NCBI RefSeq assembly: GCF_020148105.1
Contig: NZ_JAHLZE010000035.1
Span: 26,993 to 90,992, forward strand
DNA length: 64,000 nucleotides
Source: Methanobrevibacter sp. TMH8
GTDB taxonomy: Archaea > Methanobacteriota > Methanobacteria > Methanobacteriales > Methanobacteriaceae
Direction of reading: 5' to 3'
Made by a program: the position numbers and the translations under genes. The stretch's first letter is position 1, and each line of letters opens with the position of its first letter. The notes below the pieces were generated by a model. The model ran no database searches, had not been told where the DNA came from, and was given only the letters and a program-made list of their open reading frames with translations. Of the stretch, positions 48,597-58,175 are shown in pieces.

Positions 48597-49040
48597 ATGG
48601 TAAAATTACATAAAATTGCAGGACAGGTAATGGGCTTTTTTGAAGCTTTTGATGGTTCTAGAGCGGCTTTAGATACTGAAAGAATTCTCATTGTTAGAGG
48701 GAGATCATCAAAAAATATACCTAATGATGAATTAGAAAGTCAATTAGAAGAATTAAAAGATATTCTTCAAGGGAATGAGATTAATGTTGTTTCAGATGAA
48801 GCGGGTAAACTCATAAATAGAATGGATGAACAAATAAGGTCTACAGTTTCTGTTCAAGGGGAAACTGATTCTAATGGTATTATGAGGATGACTAAATCAT
48901 TAGAAGCTATGAATGTTTTTGTAAAGTTTAAACTGATGAATTTAGCGCATGCTGCAGTTTTTGTTGTTGCTTGGAAAGACAAAGCAGATGTAGGTCCTGT
49001 ATTTGTCGAAGTTGTAGTTTCTGATGATGAAAAAGAATAA
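48597..49040 (+). CDS. DUF2120 family protein
   Basis: The 147-residue soluble protein begins MVKLHKIAGQVMGFFEAFDGSRAAL and resembles DUF2120, a family confined to methanogens as far as I know. No catalytic motif or metal site is visible. Its phylogenetic restriction and its position between mptA and cofG suggest a methanogen-specific role, possibly cofactor related, but this is only context. A GTGAT sequence precedes the ATG. Confidence 0.65.
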   Translation: MVKLHKIAGQVMGFFEAFDGSRAALDTERILIVRGRSSKNIPNDELESQLEELKDILQGNEINVVSDEAGKLINRMDEQIRSTVSVQGETDSNGIMRMTKSLEAMNVFVKFKLMNLAHAAVFVVAWKDKADVGPVFVEVVVSDDEKE

Positions 49041-49303
49041 TTTAAATTATAAATTTCATTATTTTCATTATTTTCATAATTATTATAAATTTATAACTTT
49101 ATCATTTTCATTGTTTAATTGATCTATGTTTAATTAATTTCATTACTCAATTAATTTAATTAATTTAACTAATTTAATTGTTTTCAATATTAATTTGTTA
49201 AAAATAATTGTTTTCTTAATTTAATGTTATATATTTCATTTAATTCATATTATATTCTATAATTAATTGAATATTCATTTTTTATTATTTAGGGGTTATT
49301 ATC

Positions 49304-50434
49304 ATGTTAATTTCTGATATTTCTGAAAATAGATTAAAAAAAGGAAATCTAAAAAAAGAAGAGATCATATCTCTTTTAAATGCAGAAAAAAATGATATCA
49401 ATAGATTGATGTCTTTAGCTAATTCTAAAAGAGAAAATAATTTTATTACTTATTCTAAAAATATTTTTATACCTTTAACTGAAATATGTAGGAATTCTTG
49501 TGGTTATTGTACTTTTAAAAAAGAATCAAATGACCCTGAAGCTATTATTTTAAAAAATAAAAAAGATATAATTGATGAGCTGAAATTTTCAGAACAATAT
49601 GATTGTAAAGAAGCACTATTTACTTTCGGTGAACAAGCTGATGAAAAGGAAATTGTAAAATCTGCTTTGATGGAAAAAGGATTCTCATCTATGGTTGAAT
49701 ATCATTATGATATATGCCAAACAACTTTAGATCAAACAGATTTGTTGCCCCATACTAATGCTGGTGTTTTAAGTTATGAGGATATGAAAACTTTAAAAGA
49801 AGTTAATGTATCTATGGGAATGATGCTTGAAAATTCATCTCCTCGTCTTAGATTAATGGAGGCTCATAAAAATAGTCCTGGAAAAGATCCCAATCTTAGA
49901 ATTAAAACTATAGCTGATGCAGGTAAATTAAAGATTCCATTTACTACTGGAATTTTAATAGGGATTGGTGAAACAAAAGAAGAAATAGCTGATTCTTTAC
50001 TTACTATTAAAAACTTACATGATAAATATGGTCATATTCAAGAGATAATTATTCAAAATTTCAGATCTAAACCAGGTATTCCAATGGAAAATAATCCCGA
50101 ACCTTCTATTTTAGACATGATTAGGACTGTTTCAGTAGCTAAACTATTATTTTCAGATGTTTCTATTCAAGTTCCTCCAAATCTTAATCATGAAACTAAT
50201 CAAATTTTTTTATTGTGTGGAGCTGATGATTGGGGTGGAATTTCTCCTGTAAGTAAAGATTATGTGAATCCTGAAGCTCCTTGGCCTGAAATTGAATATA
50301 TGGATAATTTAACTCGCGATACTGGGCTTGATTTAAAAGAAAGGTTAGCTATTTATGATAAATATATTAACAATGATTTCTTAAATGAAGATATTTTAAA
50401 TAAAACTATAAAATTAAAAAATAAGCTTGAATAA
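49304..50434 (+). CDS. cofG: FO synthase subunit 1 (7,8-didemethyl-8-hydroxy-5-deazariboflavin synthase)
   Basis: CofG, together with CofH, makes the deazaflavin FO, the chromophore of coenzyme F420. The 376-residue radical SAM protein has the TYSKNIFIPLTEICRNSCGYCTF region with its CxxxCxxC cluster motif, the FTFGEQADE element and GILIGIGETKEEIADS. The ATG follows AGGGGTTATTATC. cofH is not in this window. A thiolation enzyme gene follows 70 bases later. Confidence 0.92.
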   Translation: MLISDISENRLKKGNLKKEEIISLLNAEKNDINRLMSLANSKRENNFITYSKNIFIPLTEICRNSCGYCTFKKESNDPEAIILKNKKDIIDELKFSEQYDCKEALFTFGEQADEKEIVKSALMEKGFSSMVEYHYDICQTTLDQTDLLPHTNAGVLSYEDMKTLKEVNVSMGMMLENSSPRLRLMEAHKNSPGKDPNLRIKTIADAGKLKIPFTTGILIGIGETKEEIADSLLTIKNLHDKYGHIQEIIIQNFRSKPGIPMENNPEPSILDMIRTVSVAKLLFSDVSIQVPPNLNHETNQIFLLCGADDWGGISPVSKDYVNPEAPWPEIEYMDNLTRDTGLDLKERLAIYDKYINNDFLNEDILNKTIKLKNKLE

Positions 50435-50504
50435 AATATCAGCTTTGGATAATTTTAAATAGATTATCAACATCAAAAGGTTGTTTTGAATTATAAGTGA
50501 TTTG

Positions 50505-51413
50505 ATGGCAGTTATAAATAAAGAAGAATTTAATAATAAGATATTTTCAAGAATAGAAAAATTAATAGCTGATTATAATCTTATTGAAAATGGAGATAAT
50601 GTCGCTATAGCTTTATCTGGAGGTAAAGACAGTGTTCTTACTTTACATGCTTTAGCTAATTATCAAAATAATGGTCATAAAACTTATCAAAACAATAAAG
50701 ATTCTAATGATTCTAAAAATGAAGATTTTGATTTTAATTTAACAGCTATCTCTGTAGATGAAGGAATTGAAGGATATCGTCAACATGGGATTGAAGCAGC
50801 TGTATCTAATGCAGAAAAACTCGGAATAAAACTTATTCAAAAATCTTTTAAAGATGAACTTGATTTTACATTAGATAATAGTTATCATCATTTTAAAAGT
50901 GCTTGTATTCCTTGTGGAGTATTTAGGAGAAATATTCTTAATAAATCTGCTTATAAAATTGGTGCAAATAAATTAGCTACTGGTCATAACCTTGATGATG
51001 AAATTCAATCTTTTTTAATGAGTTTTGCCCGGGCAGACACATTAAAATTTTCAAAATTTGGTCCAATGTTGGATACAATTCACCCAAAACTTATTCCTAG
51101 AATTAAACCTCTTTGGAATACCCCAGAAAAAGATGTTGGAACTTGGGCAGTTATGAACAATATCAATATTCATTTAGATGAATGTCCATATTCAAGTTTG
51201 TCACTTAGAGGAAAAACAAAGGAATTTTTAAATAAAAATGAATCAAAATATCCAGGTACAAAAGAAAATATTATGGAATCTTTTAAAAAAACAATTTTAG
51301 AAGTTAAATCCTCCAATACTAATGTTAATGAATGTGAAAGATGTGGAGAACCTAGTTCTAGAGTTGTTTGTATGGCTTGTGAAATGGAAAATATTATTAA
51401 AAATGGTAATTAG
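50505..51413 (+). CDS. TtuA/NcsA-type tRNA thiolation enzyme lacking N-terminal zinc ribbon
   Basis: The 302-residue ATPase has the PP-loop SGGKDS, the catalytic [4Fe-4S] cysteines CIPC near residue 130 and C in LDECPYSS, and the C-terminal zinc motif CERCGEPSSRVVCMAC. Family members thiolate uridine in tRNA. The usual N-terminal CxxC...CxxC ribbon is absent: the frame is closed by a TGA upstream, and the N-terminus is MAVINKEEFNNKIF. The insert YQNNKDSNDSKNEDFDFN is low complexity. GTGAT precedes the ATG at 50505; a TTG one codon earlier is possible. Confidence 0.8.
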   Translation: MAVINKEEFNNKIFSRIEKLIADYNLIENGDNVAIALSGGKDSVLTLHALANYQNNGHKTYQNNKDSNDSKNEDFDFNLTAISVDEGIEGYRQHGIEAAVSNAEKLGIKLIQKSFKDELDFTLDNSYHHFKSACIPCGVFRRNILNKSAYKIGANKLATGHNLDDEIQSFLMSFARADTLKFSKFGPMLDTIHPKLIPRIKPLWNTPEKDVGTWAVMNNINIHLDECPYSSLSLRGKTKEFLNKNESKYPGTKENIMESFKKTILEVKSSNTNVNECERCGEPSSRVVCMACEMENIIKNGN

Positions 51414-51536
51414 GTTTTGTTTTCTTCTTATTCTTTATTATCCTTATTATTATCTTTAATTACTCTTTTCCTGCTTATTAGTCTTTATTATTCTTAATTA
51501 TTCTTTTTAATTATTTTTTCTCTCTTATTATTCTGT
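51414..51536 (+). terminator. T-rich convergent terminator region
   Basis: Between the thiolation gene (+) and the CNNM gene (-), the + strand is almost continuous pyrimidine-rich DNA (TTTTGTTTTCTTCTTATTCTT and similar). This fits U-tract termination of the + strand gene. Confidence 0.5.
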
Positions 51537-52877
51537 TTATTCTTCTTTTTCTTCAATTTCTTCTTCAGTTTCTTCTATTATTTCATTTTTTCTAACTAAA
51601 ACTTTATCAATATGGTGACCATCCATATCAACAATTTCAAAATCAAAGTTCTCCCAACTAAATTCTTCGCCTGTTTCTGGGATTTTATTAAGATAACTTA
51701 GAATAAAACCAGCTAAAGTAGTAAAATTATCTTCTTTTTCATCATTTAACTCTTCAATATCAAATAATTCTTTGAACCGGTCTATTGAATATCCACTATC
51801 GATTAACCAAGATCCATCTCTTCTTTGTATGGCTGTTGCTTCATCCATTTCATCAATGCCCGGAATATCTCCAACAATTCCTTCTAATATATCGTTCAAT
51901 GTGATTAAACCTTCTACACTACCATATTCATCTACAACAAGAGCTATATGAACATATTCGAGGTTTTCTTTAAATAATTTTAATATATCAAGAGATGGAA
52001 GATTTTCTGGAACCATTAATGGTTTTTTTAAATAGCTTTTAATATCAAATTCTTCTTCTTTTAAAATTGAGCTAAGGACATCTTTAGCTTGAACAACTCC
52101 AAGCACATCATCTAAATCTCCTTCTGCTACTGGAAAAATAGATCTTTCACTTTCAATTATTTTTGCTTTTGTTTTTTCAATGTCTTCTTCAAGATCTATC
52201 CAAATAATATCATTTTTTGATGTCATTAACATATCTACTTTTTGATCATCAAGACGGAAAACTCTCTTAATTATGTCTTCTTCTTCTTTTTCTATTGTTC
52301 CATCTTCAATTCCCTCTTCAATCAACATTTTAATTTCATCTTCAGTGACTAAACTTTCTTTAGGTTCATTAGCTCCAATAACTCTTAAAACAAAATTTGT
52401 TGATCTACTGAGTACAGTAACAAGAGGTCCACAAACTCTAGATAGTATTTTCATATATTTAGCTACACTAACAGCTATCTCTTCTGGATTATTCAAAGCA
52501 ACTCTTTTTGGAACTAATTCTCCAATTACAAGTGAAAGATAAGTTATGATAATAACAACTATTATTACACTAATTCCAGATGAATATTGTCCTAAAAATG
52601 TTAAGTATTGGGATAATGGCTCAGCTAAAGTAGCTCCCCCAAATGCACCTGCTAAAATTCCAATAAGTGTAATTCCAATTTGAATTGTAGATAAAAATTG
52701 ATTAGGATCTTCAATCAATTCAATAACTGTGTTGGCATGTTTTTTTCCTTCATTTGCCATATGTTGCAGTTTACTTTTACGAGACGACACAATGGCTAGT
52801 TCAGACATTGCTAATACTCCATTTAGAAGTATTAAAATAAGTATTATTATGATTTCAAATATTGTATCATATATCAT
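51537..52877 (-). CDS. CNNM/CorC (hemolysin-family) membrane protein with CBS pair
   Basis: The 446-residue protein has an N-terminal DUF21 membrane domain with about four helices (residues 5-150), a CBS pair (SERSIFPVAEGDLDDVLGVVQAKDVL and VHIALVVDEYGSVEGLITLNDILEGIVGDIP), and a C-terminal CorC/HlyC domain. Relatives export Mg2+ or Na+-coupled divalent cations; they are not haemolysins. The tail is acidic (EETEEEIEEKEE). The start follows GGGAATTATAGAA. Confidence 0.88.
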   Translation of the reverse strand: MIYDTIFEIIIILILILLNGVLAMSELAIVSSRKSKLQHMANEGKKHANTVIELIEDPNQFLSTIQIGITLIGILAGAFGGATLAEPLSQYLTFLGQYSSGISVIIVVIIITYLSLVIGELVPKRVALNNPEEIAVSVAKYMKILSRVCGPLVTVLSRSTNFVLRVIGANEPKESLVTEDEIKMLIEEGIEDGTIEKEEEDIIKRVFRLDDQKVDMLMTSKNDIIWIDLEEDIEKTKAKIIESERSIFPVAEGDLDDVLGVVQAKDVLSSILKEEEFDIKSYLKKPLMVPENLPSLDILKLFKENLEYVHIALVVDEYGSVEGLITLNDILEGIVGDIPGIDEMDEATAIQRRDGSWLIDSGYSIDRFKELFDIEELNDEKEDNFTTLAGFILSYLNKIPETGEEFSWENFDFEIVDMDGHHIDKVLVRKNEIIEETEEEIEEKEE

Positions 52878-52947
52878 TTCTATAATTCCCTAAAATATAC
52901 ATAAATAATTAAATTAAATATATTAATATTCTGAAAAATATTCATTT

Positions 52948-53178
52948 TTAAAATCCTTTTCTTTTTGGAATTTCGCTTGCTTTTTTGAAAGTAGTTCCAC
53001 CATGTATTTCTTCTTGCATCTCTCTTACAGCTTCTGATGCATCTTCTGCAGTTTCTACTTTTCTGAAAATCCTTCTTTCTTTCATTTTAAGAGATTTTCC
53101 ACAAACACATTTTCTAGTAGCTATGCCTTCTTTAGCATATAAAACTCTACCACAGTCGCAACGGAAAATAAAATACAT
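52948..53178 (-). CDS. DUF1922 zinc-ribbon-like small protein
   Basis: The preferred start gives a 76-residue protein, MYFIFRCDCGRVLYAKEG, whose cysteines in CDCGR and KCVCGKS form a zinc-ribbon-like pair of knuckles. It resembles DUF1922, known from the Methanothermobacter protein MTH1184. A longer reading from 53232 (94 residues) has no ribosome binding site and would add a segment not expected in the family. Function is unknown. It lies 70 bases upstream of the CNNM gene on the same strand. Confidence 0.65.
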   Translation of the reverse strand: MYFIFRCDCGRVLYAKEGIATRKCVCGKSLKMKERRIFRKVETAEDASEAVREMQEEIHGGTTFKKASEIPKRKGF

Positions 53179-53448
53179 TTCTTTTCTAAGCTCCATTAAT
53201 GGATTTAATACATTGAATAGTTTAACTATCAATTTTTTTATTTTAACTAATTTTTAAATAAATATAATTTATTTTATAATCTAATCTTATAAGTATTCTA
53301 TAATATCTTATAATCTATTTTATATTATATTTTATATTATAAATTTATATTATAATTTTTATTTATTTAAAACAATTCTTCTTTATTTAAATTATTATTA
53401 GATATTTTTAGATATTTCTTTTTTATTAATATTTTTATTAATATAATC

Positions 53449-54615
53449 TCACATTCCAAATATTTTTAAAAATAATGGAATAAAGACTCTAGATGGTAAT
53501 ATTATTAAAGTAGCTACACTAACTCCTAAATTTGTTCCAATAACAACTAGAAGTATTCTGAATATGTTATTATTCCATAAATCTCTGAGACTATGAACTT
53601 TACTTAAATTAGATATGTCTCTTCTTCTGACTTTCCTATATTTAGCTTCAGTTAATCCAGAAAACCATCCTGCAGCAAGAAGAGGATGTATTATGGTAAG
53701 AGGTGCAACAACAAAGCCAACCACTGCTGACTGTATTTTTGACCCAGACAGGATAGAACCTATAAAAGCAGCTCCTCCTCCTATCAAAACGAATTCAATA
53801 AGATTTCCTTCAATATCAATACCATTTATAAAAGCCAGAAAAAATATCACCACAAATGATATTGGAATAGCTGCTAAAATGATTTTAAGCCAAGGAATTT
53901 TTCTTTTTTTCTCAGTACTTGTCAGTGCTTCAATTGAAGGAATTTCTTCAGGATTATCAAGATATTTAGTTATTCCTTCTTTATGACCTGCTCCAACTAC
54001 TGCTATAACATGATCTTCTTCAATATCTAATATGCTTTTAGCTAAATATGCATCTCTTTCTTTAACAAGAACTTTATATGCATTAGGTGAAGCTTCTTTA
54101 AAGTACTCCATTATTTCATCTAAAGTATCTTGCTCTTTTAATTCCTCAATATCTTTAAGATCATCATCACTTGCAAATAAAGAACCTATTGCACTAAAGA
54201 CGAATTTCAGCTTTTCCCAAGCTGACATTTCATTTAAAGCTCTTTGAAGTGTTATATTGATATCTCTGTCGATTAATGCAATTTTAGCACCTATGTCATT
54301 AGCTGCTTCAATAGCTCCAATCATTTCAGAACCTGGTTTAACATCTAAATCTTCTCCAATCCTACTTTGGATATATGTTAAGATTCCACTAGCTACAAAT
54401 AGTCCCACTTTGTTTTCTTTAATAATATTTGAAACAGATATTTCATCATCTTCTTCAATACCTGCCTGCTCTTTCATAAGACGCTCAAACCTACCTCTGT
54501 CAAGCTCAATAGCTACAACTTCAGGTTCTTGCCCATAAATAGCATCTTTAACTTCTTCAACACTATTTTGAGAAACATGAGCGGTTCCTATGATTTTTAA
54601 ACATTCTCTTTTCAT
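53449..54615 (-). CDS. TraB/PrgY-family membrane protein
   Basis: The 388-residue protein begins with the TraB domain (CLKIIGTAHVSQNSVEEV, AIELDRGRFERL, LIDRDINITLQRAL and VVGAGHKEGI), which belongs to the erythromycin esterase/GumN-like superfamily with possible metalloprotease activity (GTAHVS and the GAGH motif). Four to five membrane helices occupy the C-terminal half from about residue 245. Archaeal members have no established role. It is transcribed alone. Confidence 0.85.
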   Translation of the reverse strand: MKRECLKIIGTAHVSQNSVEEVKDAIYGQEPEVVAIELDRGRFERLMKEQAGIEEDDEISVSNIIKENKVGLFVASGILTYIQSRIGEDLDVKPGSEMIGAIEAANDIGAKIALIDRDINITLQRALNEMSAWEKLKFVFSAIGSLFASDDDLKDIEELKEQDTLDEIMEYFKEASPNAYKVLVKERDAYLAKSILDIEEDHVIAVVGAGHKEGITKYLDNPEEIPSIEALTSTEKKRKIPWLKIILAAIPISFVVIFFLAFINGIDIEGNLIEFVLIGGGAAFIGSILSGSKIQSAVVGFVVAPLTIIHPLLAAGWFSGLTEAKYRKVRRRDISNLSKVHSLRDLWNNNIFRILLVVIGTNLGVSVATLIILPSRVFIPLFLKIFGM

Positions 54616-54998
54616 TTAAATAACACTCTGATATAATAAGATTTAATAATTTAATAATTTTTTAAATTTTTTGATTATATAATTTGATAAAGTTTATAAT
54701 TTTTTTAAATTTGATAAATCTTGTATTTTTTTTATTTGATAAACTTTGTAAATATTATATTAATATTGATAATATCAATAAATAGCAATGATTTTTTTAA
54801 TATATTCAATTTTTCAATAATTATTTTCAATAACTAATTATTTATTTTCAATAATATTTAATAAACAATAATTATTATATTGTTTTTCTTAGCTATAATA
54901 ATATGTGGCTATTTATATATAAAACTTTATATTTTTTTAGTAAATCAAGATATTATCATTATAATTTAAAAATAAATAATAAATGATGATTATTCATT
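54616..54998 (-). other. AT-rich intergenic region between comB and the TraB gene
   Basis: About 380 bases of A/T-rich DNA with repeated TTTGATAAA and TCAATAATTATTT phrases. The TraB gene promoter and the comB terminator should lie here. No gene or RNA is seen. Confidence 0.4.
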
Positions 54999-55718
54999 TT
55001 ATTTGACTAATTTTAAAACTCCATTTTCATAAATAGCTACATTTTCAGAAATATTTTTTTGGAGTGAAAATTCAATATCTTTTTCATATCCTAATTTAAT
55101 TAATCTTTTAGAAGATTTTGTATTATAAATTACATTTTTAACTGCATCATAATCTCTACTAGCTAAGATGGCACTTTGAGCATACTCACTAATATCAAAA
55201 TCAAATTCTTTATCATTTGTTTCTTTTAATTTTTTTTGAATATAATATATTATTTCACCACTAGCTAAAAAATCTTCTATTGCGAAATTTCCTTTCCATC
55301 CTGCCATTACAATATCGACATGGGAGAAATTATTATTTTTTGCCATTTCCAAGCTAGTTTCAGCTACAGCTTTTGCATTTATAAAAGAACCTATAAGTAC
55401 AGTTGAATCCATCATTTCTAATATTCTTGTTCCATTACTGGTTGTTAAAACTAAATTATTAGAGTCATTGTCGATATTTTTTATATCTACTGGAGAATTC
55501 CCTATATCGAAACCTTTTATTTTGGCTCCCATACGTTCTCCTGCAAGAATAGCATTTCTCTTTTTAGCTATTTTTTCTGCTGCTTCTGGTGTAAAAGCAG
55601 GTATTACTTCATTAAATTTGTCCATAGCTATAGTAATACTTGTACTTGCTCTAAAAGCATCCACCATAATTGAAATATCTTTTGATGTTGTTTTTTCCAG
55701 ACTTAATGTTATTTTCAT
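54999..55718 (-). CDS. comB: 2-phosphosulfolactate phosphatase
   Basis: ComB removes phosphate from 2-phosphosulfolactate to give sulfolactate, the step before ComC in coenzyme M synthesis. The 239-residue protein shows VDAFRASTSITIAM near the N-terminus, the LAGERMGAKIKGFDIGNSP motif and LTTSNGTRILEM, all typical of ComB. An AAGGAAATATA leader supports the ATG. It lies 27 kb from comCDE, so the pathway is split between two loci here. ComA is not in the window. Confidence 0.92.
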   Translation of the reverse strand: MKITLSLEKTTSKDISIMVDAFRASTSITIAMDKFNEVIPAFTPEAAEKIAKKRNAILAGERMGAKIKGFDIGNSPVDIKNIDNDSNNLVLTTSNGTRILEMMDSTVLIGSFINAKAVAETSLEMAKNNNFSHVDIVMAGWKGNFAIEDFLASGEIIYYIQKKLKETNDKEFDFDISEYAQSAILASRDYDAVKNVIYNTKSSKRLIKLGYEKDIEFSLQKNISENVAIYENGVLKLVK

Positions 55719-56059
55719 TATATTTCCTTCAATTTTTGGATTTTTTATTTTCTTATTGTTTATTGTTATTCTTTTAATATTTATTTAATTTTTCTATTAT
55801 ATTATTTTACTAATAGCTATAAGAATATATAGATATATCAATTTTTAATAATTACATATATCAATTTTTATTAATTTATCTCAAATCAATTTTTTAATAT
55901 CATTATAATTTTTTAGTAAGACAACAATATTTCATTTTAAAGCCAATATTTCAATTTTATCATAATATATATACATTATAACAATATTACATTGATATAA
56001 ACCAAAATTATTTAAAATAAAGAAACATAAACAAACAAAAAAATAAATAGAGGTTTAAT
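55719..56059. other. AT-rich divergent intergenic region
   Basis: This gap lies between comB (-) and a small + strand gene. ATATATCAATTTTTA occurs twice (about 55830 and 55855). The + gene's GAGGTTTAAT Shine-Dalgarno lies at its right edge. Nothing else is recognised. Confidence 0.4.
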
Positions 56060-56356
56060 ATGTTAAGTATGAATGTTTTTAAAAAAGTAAAAAATTTTGG
56101 AAAAAATAAAAATTGTGTTGAATTTGAAACTATGACTCTTGGAAAATTATTAACCAAAGATTTTATTAATAATTTCACTGAATTTTCTGATTTTGACCAG
56201 ATGATTGATGTTAGTGGTATTAAAACAATAAATAATTCTTTCACAGATGTTTTTATCTCAAGAGAGTGGGATGAATTTGTAAACTACACTACTGATTTTA
56301 GTGGATGGAAAGAAATGATAGAGAGAGCTGTAGAAAATTATATTTCAAATGAATAA
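56060..56356 (+). CDS. Small hypothetical protein
   Basis: This 98-residue protein is not recognised. It has no membrane segment. Residues 1-20 are basic (KKVKNFGKNKN); the rest is Phe/Asp-rich with two Trp (REWDEF and SGWKEM). GAGGTTTAAT immediately before the ATG is a good ribosome binding site, which supports a real gene. It is a lone + strand gene between comB and a convergent toxin-antitoxin pair. Confidence 0.55.
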   Translation: MLSMNVFKKVKNFGKNKNCVEFETMTLGKLLTKDFINNFTEFSDFDQMIDVSGIKTINNSFTDVFISREWDEFVNYTTDFSGWKEMIERAVENYISNE

Positions 56357-56471
56357 AGTCTTTTATGGGATTTTCAAATAAATAATATTGACTTAAATAA
56401 TAAAAATCATAATTTAGATAATCAAATTTTTGGATTGAATTTTTAGTAGTGGTTATTTTTTTGAGGACGAC

Positions 56472-56684
56472 TCATAAATTCTTTTCTTTTTTTTCCAAAT
56501 AATATTGCTTAGCTTCATTATGTATTTCTGCAGTGGTTTTATCTTTCCATAAATCTCTTTGCCACTCTGTATAATCAAATTCATCTCTTTTAATTATATC
56601 TATAAATCTTTCAGCATCAACCAAACCAAAGTTCTTTATCAAGCTTTTCATAACTTCACTTCGAAGTACAGCTTCACTTTTCAT
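56472..56684 (-). CDS. Antitoxin-like partner of PIN-domain toxin
   Basis: The 70-residue protein carries VDAERFIDIIKRDEFDYTEWQRDLW and ends EAKQYYLEKKEKN. This FDYTxWQ pattern occurs in small proteins encoded next to PIN toxins, which I take to be antitoxins. It starts three bases after the toxin stop codon, with a GGGAGA Shine-Dalgarno inside the toxin's last codons. The gene order is toxin first, the reverse of most VapBC pairs. Confidence 0.7.
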   Translation of the reverse strand: MKSEAVLRSEVMKSLIKNFGLVDAERFIDIIKRDEFDYTEWQRDLWKDKTTAEIHNEAKQYYLEKKEKNL

Positions 56685-56687
56685 TTT

Positions 56688-57116
56688 TTATTCTCCCATC
56701 TCTTCAATAAATGTAATTGGATTTACTATTTTTATTCCATCGACCTGTTTTTTGAGTAATTTATAGTCTGTTGTTATAAAATATTCACATCCGCTATATA
56801 ATGCACAAGAAATATGCAGTGCATCTTTTCTTTTTATTCCTTTAGTTTTTAATTCTTTTGTTTTATCTAAGATTTCATCTAATGGCTCACAATAAAATAC
56901 TGATCTCTCTTCCCAATCTTGAATATTTTCTCGTCTATCACCATAAGGATTCTCTTTATTTTCATAATCAAGAATATAAGACCAAACTAAATCATATGCT
57001 CCGTCATAAACCTTTTTTTGAATATACAATTTAGCCATACTCTCTAATCTTATTTTCATCTGCCTTTTATCATCAAAAGGCCTATTATAACAACAAGTAT
57101 CTAAATAAATTCTCAT
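56688..57116 (-). CDS. PIN-domain (VapC-type) toxin
   Basis: The 142-residue PIN protein begins MRIYLDTCCYNRPFDD, a start common in one class of VapC-like RNases. Acidic residues expected to bind Mg2+ are D6 in YLDTC, E in the LVWSYILDYENKENP region, and D residues in KRKDALHISCALYSGCEYFITTDYKLL. A TTG three codons earlier is possible. It probably cleaves RNA and is restrained by the downstream small protein. Confidence 0.78.
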   Translation of the reverse strand: MRIYLDTCCYNRPFDDKRQMKIRLESMAKLYIQKKVYDGAYDLVWSYILDYENKENPYGDRRENIQDWEERSVFYCEPLDEILDKTKELKTKGIKRKDALHISCALYSGCEYFITTDYKLLKKQVDGIKIVNPITFIEEMGE

Positions 57117-57378
57117 TTTTATCAATTATGTTACTCCCATTAAATATATTAAAAATGGTATGAAATATTATATAATCATTGTAACTATAATATATCTAAT
57201 TAAATATTAATATTTAACTCATTTTGATTATATAATATATACAAAATTGAAAAAAATAAATTGAATAAATAAATTGAATAAAATTAATAACAATTATAAT
57301 TTAATAATTATAATAATAATTGCTTGAATTAAGAAAATTTTATACAAATTCAAAACAAATATTAATTTATGGGATATC

Positions 57379-57978
57379 ATGATAATTGTTACAACTCCTA
57401 TGTGTGAGAAGATACTTGAATTTGCAGGAATATCTGATTATAAAGTTAATAAAAATCCAGATAAAGAAGAAGGTGATTTAGCTATCCTTTTATCTGAAAG
57501 TAAAGTTAAAATGAATTCATTAAGTATTAAGCTTAATACCTTTTCACAGATAAAAGAAAGTATAATCAAAGTTTCAAAACTTAAAGATGAATTGGGAGAA
57601 AATGAAACACAATTTAATGATTCTATTTTAGAAGATATTAATGATATATTTTCAAAATATCCTTTAGCTAATAAATGGATTTCTGATGAGAAAGAAAAGC
57701 TACAAGAAAAAAATTCAAAAATAAGAGTTAAGGTTTACTCAGAATTTTTAAAAGATATTGTTAAAGATATGGGATTTTCTATCATTGATTCTGATGATGA
57801 AGTATCTTCCTTTGATTATATTGTAGCACCAGATTATATGAACTTTGTTGATTCGGAATGTCAGAATGATTCTTCTTGTGAGATTATTACAATTCCTACT
57901 CACAATAATGTTTCTAAAAATCCTATAAAACGAGCTGAATTGAGATATTCTATTCTTAATGATTTATCTAATGAATAA
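57379..57978 (+). CDS. Hypothetical protein upstream of methanogenesis marker 7
   Basis: I do not recognise this 199-residue protein. It starts MIIVTTPMCEKILEFAGISDYKVN and has two cysteine-bearing stretches, no membrane helix and a moderately charged helical middle. GGGAT precedes the ATG. It sits on the same strand as the methanogenesis marker 7 gene, about 197 bases upstream, so a methanogen-specific role is plausible but unproven. It does not match the marker families that I can recall. Confidence 0.6.
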   Translation: MIIVTTPMCEKILEFAGISDYKVNKNPDKEEGDLAILLSESKVKMNSLSIKLNTFSQIKESIIKVSKLKDELGENETQFNDSILEDINDIFSKYPLANKWISDEKEKLQEKNSKIRVKVYSEFLKDIVKDMGFSIIDSDDEVSSFDYIVAPDYMNFVDSECQNDSSCEIITIPTHNNVSKNPIKRAELRYSILNDLSNE

Positions 57979-58175
57979 TTTAGTAAATTAGAAAAATAAT
58001 TATTGATATTAATTTTAGATAATAATTAATTTAAAATAATTAAATAAATCAATAGATAATTTATTTTAAATTTACTAAATAATTTACTAAATAATTAATT
58101 AAATAATTTTATTAACTAGGATTACTAATATTCTTTTATAATATATTATATGTTATATTTACTGGAGATGACAAA

